Of a stretch of DNA of 64,000 nucleotides, positions 1-9,100 are shown piece after piece; position 1 is the stretch's first letter; each line of letters starts with the position of its first letter. This DNA comes from Staphylococcus lugdunensis (GTDB taxonomy: Bacteria; Bacillota; Bacilli; Staphylococcales; Staphylococcaceae). The stretch covers positions 1,225,454 through 1,289,453 of the forward strand of contig NZ_PPPV01000012.1 of the NCBI RefSeq assembly GCF_002901705.1, read 5' to 3'. Position numbers and translations under genes: made by a program. Under the pieces are notes generated by a model. That model had not been told where the DNA came from, made no database searches, and saw only the letters and a program-made list of their open reading frames with translations.

Positions 1-1220
1 GTTCCTAAAACGCCGTGTTGCAAAAACACCTTTATTGCTTTGATTTTCCGTGTGTATATTTGACTGTTTGTTGGATATAGTAGCTCTGGATGATGTGTCG
101 AACAAATATAGTCTGCTTGAAGCATAATATCAAAATGTTCTGGTGTCTTATAAAATATGACATTACCTAAAGGCAGCACATGTTCGGCTTCCTTTGAGCT
201 TTCTTCAATAACATAGTACACAGGTCGTTCCGGATAATGTGTACGCATATATTTAAAGAAATGATACCCATTATCCTGCGCTTTATATGATTTTTCACCA
301 ATCACCCAAATCTTTTCTTGTTCTTTTTTAAGTATATGGTGTATGTTGGTTTTTTTAATATTGTTTATATATTGTAAATAACTCTCGATACTATAACGGT
401 TAATTCTGAATGAAAGATTGCGCCCTTTCATTGTGAAATATGGTGTAATTGAAATGATTTCATTATTGTATTCCGTTATGATTTCACCTTTTAAAAAACG
501 CTCGGCTAAAATGCGTGGATTTCCTAATTTATATTTAATCGGCTCTAATACTTCTTGAACTTGTATTTCTAAAAAAATATCTATGATATCACTACTATCA
601 TATGGATACTGCATGAATTCTATCAGTTCATCATAAATATCTGCTGAAAAATCATATGTTGCTGCATTCTTGTGATTGCCATTTAATTGAGGTACAATGG
701 CTATCCTTTTTTCTCTATCCGTAAATCTCGTTTTTATTAATAAATGTGTTGTAGTTAAATGTGAGTTTATAATCGCAAACTGTCCATCAATTTGTGCTTG
801 ACGATTATTCATTTTCAAGGAATCAATATGTCTGCGAGAAAAATATATTTTACTTGGCACATAGTCACTCATTGATAAATGTAAAAAGCCATTTTTAGTA
901 ATGTATGGATAAATGATGCAATTATTTTCAACAACAGCACTTAAATTTTCCACTTCAAAATCTTCGGTGAAAACCTTTAAAGTTCTTTGTGTAGTTAAAA
1001 TATCAGTAGATTCTTCCACAATAATATAGATTTTAGGATCATCTTGTGATTTAAAATGTTCAGCAACTTCTAACAAATTGATTTTAAAGTGATTACTGCC
1101 ACTTGCATTATCATATTCAATAGAATCAAATTCATTTTTTACAAAAATTCGGTGAATCACTTTGTCCGGTCTATCAAATAATATATGTAAAACCGTGCCT
1201 TCTTGTGTTATTTTATGCAA
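1..1220 (-). CDS. CDP-glycerol glycerophosphotransferase-like protein (TagF/TarL family), partial
   Basis: Open reading frame running off the left edge, so the C-terminal part is missing. About 406 residues are visible. The start is chosen as TTG at 1220-1218, because GGAGGG lies 7 bases upstream; the nearby ATG in another frame stops after five codons. The last visible part reads STHHPELLYP and then VFLQHGVLG, which resembles the start of the glycerophosphotransferase domain of TagF/TarF/TarL enzymes. The roughly 350 residues before it look like a beta-rich accessory region without a motif I recognise. Members of the family transfer glycerol- or ribitol-phosphate from CDP-alditols onto teichoic acid chains at the inner membrane face. 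The gene is divergent from a TarS/TarP-like glycosyltransferase, which supports a teichoic-acid or cell-surface polymer role. The exact substrate cannot be told. Confidence 0.75.
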   Translation of the reverse strand, partial: MHKITQEGTVLHILFDRPDKVIHRIFVKNEFDSIEYDNASGSNHFKINLLEVAEHFKSQDDPKIYIIVEESTDILTTQRTLKVFTEDFEVENLSAVVENNCIIYPYITKNGFLHLSMSDYVPSKIYFSRRHIDSLKMNNRQAQIDGQFAIINSHLTTTHLLIKTRFTDREKRIAIVPQLNGNHKNAATYDFSADIYDELIEFMQYPYDSSDIIDIFLEIQVQEVLEPIKYKLGNPRILAERFLKGEIITEYNNEIISITPYFTMKGRNLSFRINRYSIESYLQYINNIKKTNIHHILKKEQEKIWVIGEKSYKAQDNGYHFFKYMRTHYPERPVYYVIEESSKEAEHVLPLGNVIFYKTPEHFDIMLQADYICSTHHPELLYPTNSQIYTRKIKAIKVFLQHGVLG

Positions 1221-1399
1221 CTCATTTCCCTCCAATTACCTTATAGCTAAGCTCTAATAAGCTTTATAATATCAGTTATATTCTCATATGATTGTTAAAA
1301 TATTGTAAATTTCAGAATTCTAATTACATTATATCAATTAACAAGTTATAATGTAATGAGAAACAAAATATTATAATTAATATATTGAGGACCGTTTTT
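1221..1399. promoter_or_regulatory. Divergent intergenic promoter region
   Basis: This 179-bp AT-rich gap separates two divergently transcribed surface-polymer genes and must hold both promoters. AT-rich -10-like hexamers are seen on both strands (for example TATAAT around 1348-1353 on plus), but no strong -35 box or operator could be assigned. A GAGG Shine-Dalgarno at 1387-1390 serves the rightward gene and GGAGGG near 1228-1233 serves the leftward gene. Confidence 0.4.
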
Positions 1400-2818
1400 A
1401 TGAATAAACCATTTTTTTCTATAATAGTGACTACCTTTAATAATGATAAAACTATTGAAAAAACATTGAATTCTGTAATAAACCAAACGTTAAATAACGA
1501 TTTATATGAAATAATAGTCATCGATGATAAATCGACTGATGATACTTTTAATAAACTACAGACATTTAATGCAAATAATCTTACAATTCATCAGTTAGAA
1601 CTTAACAGTGGCGGCCCATCCGCACCGCGCAATCTAGGCATTCAATTAAGTCATGGCCACTATATTTACTTCCTCGATGGTGACGATTGGTTAGATTTAA
1701 ATATTTTAGAAAAGATAGCCAACAAATATGTTATTTACGATACCAATCTGATTATTGCGAAAGTAATAAAATATAAAGATGGTAATACAACCGTTCATGC
1801 CAAATTTATGACGATCGATGAACATATAGATAAACCAGGCAGCGATATTCCCTATCTTTATTATTATATGGGACCCAGTGGCAAATTTATTAAAAGATCG
1901 TTGATTATTGAAAATAACATTCAATTTCCTCTGAACTTACATTTTGGTGAGGACAAATTATTCTTTATGACTGCCTTTGTGAATGCACATCATGTTACAA
2001 CGACGCCTATCGTAGCTAACTATTTAAATCGTTCAACAGATAATGTTTCTATCGTTAAAAAATCAGATTTTTTAACAAAAAGAGAAAGTGATTACATCAT
2101 ATTTAAGTCTGCTTTAAACATCTCAGATAAAAAAATTAGAGATAAATTTTTATTACGCATTGTTGAATATGATTTATTCAATAATTGTAATTCAAAAGTG
2201 TTTATTAATTTAAATTTCACGCAAAAAATTAGCGTGTTTGATATTATTAAAAAAATATGCACACATCCATATATACGTGATTATATTATACCAAACGTTG
2301 CTCATAAATATGATGATGTAATAAATGCAATTTATCACGACGATGTTGATAAATTTAACGCCTTTTTTGCTTGGTACAATAGCGGTGCTAAACTTCTAAC
2401 TAAGCCCAATCAACAACATTATTCGCTAATAAGCGTAGACGATTATCGTTTTGAAGTGAGAGACCCACTTGCAACAACTAAAAATTTACAACAAGTTCAA
2501 AAGTCTGTCTATTTACAATTAGCAATCCATAATTTATCTGAACTTTCAATTAGTGGCATTCAATTAGCAAGTCGATCAAATTTTATGCATTCTATATTTT
2601 TATCAGATTATTCAATCAACCACGACTTGTTAACAATTAAACTACCTGAAACAATTCTAAATGACCTTAGCAAAGGCATTTATAATGTATTCGTTATATA
2701 TGATAACTATAAACCGTTAAATATTAGATATGCTTACAACAAAAATATGACATTACCTTCAAATGATATCACTTTTTATCCGACAATTAATGGATTTCTT
2801 TCTATGAAAGTAAAATAA
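1400..2818 (+). CDS. TarS/TarP-like family 2 glycosyltransferase
   Basis: 472 residues from ATG 1400, with GAGG 9 bases upstream; the earlier in-frame TTG at 1385 overlaps the ribosome binding site and is rejected. The N-terminal half is a GT-A fold family 2 domain: FSIIVTTFNNDKTIEKTL at the start, IDDKSTDD at about residues 40-50, the SGGPSAPRN segment at about 75-83, DGDDW as the metal-binding DxD-type motif at about 100, and FGEDKLFF near 190. The SGGPxxPRN and GEDxLF signatures recall TarS/TarP, which add GlcNAc to ribitol phosphate of wall teichoic acid. The C-terminal third is beta-rich, as in those trimeric enzymes, but the protein is shorter than TarS (about 570). Acceptor and linkage are inferred only; a role in glycosylating a surface protein is the alternative. 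Confidence 0.7.
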   Translation: MNKPFFSIIVTTFNNDKTIEKTLNSVINQTLNNDLYEIIVIDDKSTDDTFNKLQTFNANNLTIHQLELNSGGPSAPRNLGIQLSHGHYIYFLDGDDWLDLNILEKIANKYVIYDTNLIIAKVIKYKDGNTTVHAKFMTIDEHIDKPGSDIPYLYYYMGPSGKFIKRSLIIENNIQFPLNLHFGEDKLFFMTAFVNAHHVTTTPIVANYLNRSTDNVSIVKKSDFLTKRESDYIIFKSALNISDKKIRDKFLLRIVEYDLFNNCNSKVFINLNFTQKISVFDIIKKICTHPYIRDYIIPNVAHKYDDVINAIYHDDVDKFNAFFAWYNSGAKLLTKPNQQHYSLISVDDYRFEVRDPLATTKNLQQVQKSVYLQLAIHNLSELSISGIQLASRSNFMHSIFLSDYSINHDLLTIKLPETILNDLSKGIYNVFVIYDNYKPLNIRYAYNKNMTLPSNDITFYPTINGFLSMKVK

Positions 2819-2841
2819 ATTATCTAACAGGAGCTATTGCA

Positions 2842-3030
2842 ATGAAAAATTTATTAATATTTACAAATATTTTACTTGCAGTATTGTTTTTCTTAAACCA
2901 AAAGAAATTAAAAGAAGACTATAAGATTAATATGACTAATATCGACTCTGAAGAAGATATATTAGAACGTATGGGATTACATAGAGATAGCGAAGGACGG
3001 TTGATTCCTATAGAAGAATTATATGAGTAG
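2842..3030 (+). CDS. Small membrane-anchored protein of unknown function (62 aa)
   Basis: Unrecognised small protein starting at ATG 2842 with AGGAG about 8 bases upstream, only 23 bp behind the glycosyltransferase stop, so it is probably cotranscribed with it. Residues 4-18 are one hydrophobic helix (LLIFTNILLAVLFFL) followed by lysines, giving a likely N-in or signal-anchor topology. The remaining 40 residues are hydrophilic and acidic (DSEEDILERMG, ending IPIEELYE). A good ribosome binding site, a dedicated downstream hairpin and sensible composition argue that it is a real gene. It may be an accessory subunit for the surface-glycan enzymes, but there is no direct evidence. Confidence 0.6.
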   Translation: MKNLLIFTNILLAVLFFLNQKKLKEDYKINMTNIDSEEDILERMGLHRDSEGRLIPIEELYE

Positions 3031-3063
3031 TCTACTATAAGTATAAAATTTTGTATTAAAAAA

Positions 3064-3099
3064 GGCCTAACGAGGAATAATTTGTCTCCTCGCTAGGCC
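3064..3099. terminator. Bidirectional intrinsic terminator
   Basis: GGCCTA-CGAGGA and its complement TCCTCG-TAGGCC form a long GC-rich stem with a short loop. A-runs lie on the left and T-rich sequence on the right. It sits between the convergent 62-aa gene and the giant surface protein gene and can stop both. Confidence 0.8.
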
Positions 3100-3145
3100 A
3101 ATTTAATGTCATTATATTAAACATTAAATACTAATATACTGACTA

Positions 3146-6100
3146 TTATTTGTTGTCTTTACGACGTTTTCTAGATACAAACATAGCTGTAGCTAATGCT
3201 GCGAACAAGCCAGCGAATAATGTTGTATTTGTAGTTTCTTTTTGACCTGTATCAGGTAAAGATTTCTGTTCAGAAGCTTTAGCTGGTGCTTGATGTTTAT
3301 TATCTAGAGTTGATTGGTTAGTAGCTGTTTTTGCATGATTTTGCGTATCAACAGTTACATGATTTCCATCGACTAAAGGTGTTGCGTCTTTAGCTGGTTG
3401 AACTGGTTCATTTGGTTGAACTGGTTGTACTGATTCAGATGGTTTATTTGGTCTAGTAGTTACAGAAACTGTTACATGATCTTTTGATCCATCTGGATAT
3501 GTCACTGTTACTGGTACATATACAGTACCTGGTGTTTTACCGTTTGGCAATGTACTTGGATTATCTACAGTTACTTTTGGTGCTGGTTTATCACTTGGAT
3601 AGTTTGGCACGGTTACTGCTTTAGTTACATCATCAGTTGTTGTTGGTGTGCCAAAGTCTTTTGTGATTGGCGTTACTTTTGGTTCATATTTTCCACTATC
3701 CGGATTACCAACTTTAACTGTAACATTCACATGGTCTTTTGATCCGTCTGGGTATGTCACGGTCACTGGTACTGTGTATTCTCCTGGTGTTTTACCGTTC
3801 GGTAATGTACTTGGATTATCTACTGTTACTGTTGGTGTACCTTTTGAACTTGGATAATCCGGAACAGTCACTGCTTTGGTTACGTCATCTGCTGTTGTTG
3901 GTGTACCAAAATCTTTTGTGATTGGTGTCACTTTTGGCGGATAATTACCACTATCTGGGTTTCCAACATTTACAGTTACATTAGTGTGGTCCTTAGTACC
4001 GTCTGGATATGTCACTGTTACTGGCACGGTAAATGTACCTGTAGTATTTCCATCTGGTATTTTACTTGAATCATCTACACTTACTTCTGGTGTTGGTTTA
4101 TTGCTTGGATAATTTGGTACTGTCACTGCTTTTTTAACTTCGTCTGCTGTCGTTGGCGTACCAAATGGTTTAGTAATTGCCTTAGTAGATGGTTCATATT
4201 TATCTTTGTCTGGTTGTTCTTTTACTGTTACTGGTACATCCACATGGTCTTTTGTACCATCTGGGTATGTCACTGTTACTGGTACTGTGTATGTGCCCGG
4301 TGTTTGACCATTCGGTAATGTACTTGGATTATCTACACTTACTTTTGGTGTGCCTTTTGAGCTTGGATAATCCGGAACAGTCACTGCTTTGGTTACATCA
4401 TCTGCTGTTGTTGGTGTGCCAAAGTCTTTTGTGACCGGTGTTACTTTTGGTTCGTATTTATCCTTGTCTGGTTGTTCTTTCACTGTTACCGGTACATTCA
4501 CATGATCTTTTGATCCATCTGGGTATGTCACCGTTGCTGGTACTGTATATGTGCCAGGCGTTTGACCATTCGGTAATGTACTTGGATCATCTACACTTAC
4601 TTTTGGTGCTGGTTTATCACTTGGATAGTTTGGCACGGTCACTGCTTTTGTTACGTCATCCGTTGTTGTCGGTGTACCAAAATCTTTTGTGATTGGTGTC
4701 ACTTTCGGTTCATATTTACTACTATCTGGATTTCCAACTTTTACAGGTACATTGACATGATCTTTTGTACCATCTGGATATGTTACTGTTACCGGCACTG
4801 TATATGTGCCCGGTGTTTGACCATTTGGCAATGTGCTTGGATTATCTACTGTTACTACTGGTGTACCTTTCGAGCTTGGGAAACCTGGTACCGTTACTGC
4901 TTTTTGGACTTCATCTGCTGTCGTTGGCGTACCAAATGATTTAGTAATTGGTTTAGTAGTTGGTTCATATTTGTCTTTATCTGGTTGTTCTTTCACTGTT
5001 ACTGGCACATCCACATGGTCTTTTGTGCCATCTGGATATGTCACTGTCACTGGTACATTGTGTGTACCTGGGGTTTGACCATCTGGTAATGTGTTTGGAT
5101 TATCTACTGTTACTACTGGTGTACCTTTTGAACTTGGATAATCTGGTACGGTTACCGCTTTTTTGACTTCATCCGCTGTTGTCGGTGTACCAAAGTCTTT
5201 TGTGATTGGTGTTACTTTTGGTTCGTATTTATCTTTGTCTGGTTGTTCTTTCACTGTTACCGGTACATTCACATGATCTTTTGATCCATCTGGGTATGTC
5301 ACCGTTGCTGGTACTGTATATGTGCCAGGCGTTTGACCATTTGGTAATGTGCTTGGATTATCTACTGTTACTACTGGTGTGCCTTTTGAACTTGGATAAT
5401 CCGGAACAGTCACTGCTTTTTTGACTTCATCCGCTGTTGTCGGTGTACCAAAATCTTTTGTGACTGGCGTCACTTTTGGTTCGTATTTATCTTTGTCTGG
5501 TTGTTCTTTCACTGTTACTGGCACATCCACATGGTCTTTTGTGCCATCTGGATATGTTACCGTTGCCGGTACTGTAAACGTTCCAGGCGTTTGACCATTT
5601 GGTAATGTGCTTGGATTATCTACTGTTACTACTGGTGTGCCTTTTGAACTTGGATAATCCGGTACTGTTACCGCTTTGGTTACGTCATCTGTTGTTGTTG
5701 GTGTGCCAAAATCTTTTGTGATTGGTGTTACTTTTGGTTCGTGTCTACTACTATCAGGATCACCAACCGTTACCGGTACATTCACATGGTCTTTTGTGCC
5801 ATCTGGATATGTCACCGTCACTGGCACATTATGCGTACCTGGGGTTTGACCATTTGGTAATGTGCTTGGATTATCTACTGTTACTGTTGGTGTGCCTTTT
5901 GAACTTGGGTAATCTGGTACTGTTACTGCTTTTTTAACTTCATCCGCTGTTGTCGGTGTACCAAACCCTTTTGTGATTGGTGTTACTTTCGGTTCATATT
6001 TGTCTTTGTCTGGTTGTTCTTTCACTGTTACCGGTACATTCACATGATCTTTTGATCCATCTGGGTATGTTACCGTTGCTGGTACTGTGTACGTTCCAGG

Positions 6101-9100
6101 CGTTTGACCATTTGGCAATGTGCTTGGATTGTCTACTGTTACTGTTGGTGTGCCTTTTGAGCTTGGATAATCTGGCACGATTACTGCTTTAGTTACATCA
6201 TCCGCTGTTGTTGGTGTACCAAAGTCTTTTGTGATTGGTGTTACTTTTGGTTCGTGTCTACTGCTATCTGGATCACCAACATTAACAGGAACATTCACAT
6301 GATCTTTCGAGCCATCTGGATATGTCACTGTCACTGGTACATTGTGTGTACCTGGGGTTTGACCATTTGGTATTTTACTTTGGTCATCAATTGTGACTTC
6401 TGGTGTACCTTTTGAACTTGGGTAATCTGGTACTGTCACTGCTTTTTTAACTTCGTCCGCTGTTGTTGGCGTACCAAATGGTTTGTTTATTGGTTTAGTA
6501 GATGGTTCATAAGCATCTTTTAAAGGGTTTCCTGTTACAACAGTAACTGTTGTTTTATCTTTTGAACCGTCTGGGTACGTTACAGTTACTGGAATAACTA
6601 CTGTACCTGGTGTTTGACCATTTGGTATTTGATTTGGATTATCTACTGTTATTGTTGGTGTACCAACACTTGTAGGATAACCCGGCACTTTAACTGAATT
6701 TTTAACTTCATCTGGTGTTGTCGGCGTACCATAATCATGATTAATTTGACCAGGCGTTGGTTCATATTTTTCTTTGTCTTGACGTTGATATTTAACTAAT
6801 ACTTCTGTTGAGATTGTAGAGGCATTAACACTTACTGCTGCCACTGAAGGTGTCGTTGTTTCATGATAACCTTGTTCAGTTAACTCATTTGCTTTTGGTG
6901 AAGTTTGTTCAGGCCAAGTTGTAGCTCCTGAATTTTCTGGAACCCAAGCATTCTCAGCTGATGTCGTATCAATTGTGCCATTGCCGTCTTCATCATAGCC
7001 AACAATGCGACCATTTACTACGTTAACAATTGGTGTGCGCGTAAATTTAACTGTTTGAATAACTGGTGCATGTAACACTTTACTTGTATTTTCAGCATCT
7101 ACATATTTAATTGTTCGAGTGACTGATTTTGTTAATGATGCTAAATCTGTATAACGTGGCCAAACGATACTAGGGTTATTTGGGTCAATCGGTTGACCTG
7201 GATGACCAGGATTTTCTGGTGTTACAGATACATATGCATTAGTGTACTTATAAACTACACGTGTCGGTGTTTCTGCGATTTGACCTGTTGCATTTGAAGG
7301 TGCATCAGCAGGAACTTTACTTAATACATAAAGGATACCGTCTTTTTCAATCGTATTTGGCACTTTATCACTTGGAACTGTGTATTGATTACCTACGATG
7401 TTAGTTAATTGAGCAGAACCATCACGAATGACTTCATCAGCTTTTAGTTTTTCATTTGAGTCTTTAATTTCATAACCTACTGATACTGTACCGAATTTTG
7501 CATTCGCATATTGTGCTACAACGTTCACTGGAGAATGTTCGATTGTACCAGAAGTTCTTGTGTTTTGATAATAATTACTTTTTGTTAAATATTGGTTAAA
7601 CACATAATATTTACCATCTTTTTTAATAAGATAAGGTGGCGTAATATCTGTGACTTTTTTATTTGAACCATTTGTAGTCGTAATTGTTGCATGACTATTA
7701 TCAGGATTACCAACTTGAGCTTCATTAAAGTTTGGTTGTGGATTATGTGTATTAAACTCATCCACAGATGCTAAACCATGTTCAACAGCTGGATCAGCTG
7801 AAATTAATAGGTTGCCACTGCCATCAATATATCTTGATGTAACATCATAGAATGCAAGACTAGCTCCAGTATTCAGCTTAGTACGATCACCAACTACATT
7901 CCAGTTTACTCCTGCAGTTGTAGTGTATGTGTCTGTCAATCTTTGTCCATCTTTTGTAACTTCAAATGTTGCTCCCTGCTCACTAATTGAAGATTTGTCA
8001 GGGCTTAAATAGTTCAACGTTGTGCTGTTAACTTTTCGTTCTACACCCATATTTTTAAGTAGAAAAACATATACCTTGTTTGGATCTAATTGACCAGAAA
8101 CAAGTTTAAATACTAACTTATTAGGTTGAACACTTTCTACACGAACTTTAGCAATTCGTGATGGATCCTCTTTAGGTGCTTTTAATACAACATCATTTTC
8201 ATTGGCTACTGAATTGGAAGCATTGCTTGCTACCTCTACAATCATAACGCCTGTTTCATTAAAATCTCCAACCTTTTCAAATGAGTTCATACCTGTATCT
8301 GGTAATGTCACTGTAAACGTTGTATTTGTTGTAAATGTTTTACCATTAGTATTTAAACGTAAATTTTCCCATTTACTTTTAACGGTGCCATCTTTGTCAA
8401 TGTTAATGTCACCACTAGTATCTATAACAGCTTTGTTTAAATTAACTGGTGCCGGTGAAATTGCTTGTCCGACCACTGTATAATCTTTAGATGCTATCAC
8501 TTGATCATTAACTAAAATTGCACCTGTCACTCTTTTATCTTTAGTTACTTCTGGGAATCGTAATCCATCTTTATTACTAAATGAAAAGTGTAGATTTTTT
8601 AATTTTTCTACTTCTTTTGTAAATTTATAAACCCCTTCTAAAAATGTACCTCTACTTTGTAAATGCCAAGAGCGTTTTTCGTCGATTGTACCTGGGTTAC
8701 GTTGAGAGAAGAATGGTATTTGATTCGTATTAGGGTTGTTATATAAGCTTTTGTATGAATCACGGATTGCAAAAGTAGTGCCATCATCTGCTTTTAATTC
8801 TTTAGGTAAACGTGTATCTTCACCTAATTCTTTAATACCTATTTTAAATGTGTCGCCTTCATGAAAAGCGCCTTCTTTAAAATTAAGCGTATAGTCATAG
8901 CTGATACCAGTTGTCGTATTGACACGGTCGTCAACATTTACATGTCCACTAGCTGTAATTTTCCCACCATCAATAGACACCGTATTTCCTCCATCACGGA
9001 AGCTACTTGTGCCATATCCTGGAATTGCTTGTCCATTACGTGGATCGTGTTTACCGGTATTAGCGATAGCGTTAGTTCCTTTTTGTGGTTCTGTATTATT

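Noticed and set aside
3648..6192. Row of 60-94 aa frames on the plus strand within the surface protein gene
   Set aside because: They recur with the repeat period, have leucine/cysteine-rich composition, no ribosome binding sites, and are antisense shadows of the Rib repeats.
3455..6775. CRISPR-like direct repeats
   Set aside because: Units are about 255 bp, in frame and protein coding, with no short repeat/spacer pattern; no cas genes nearby.
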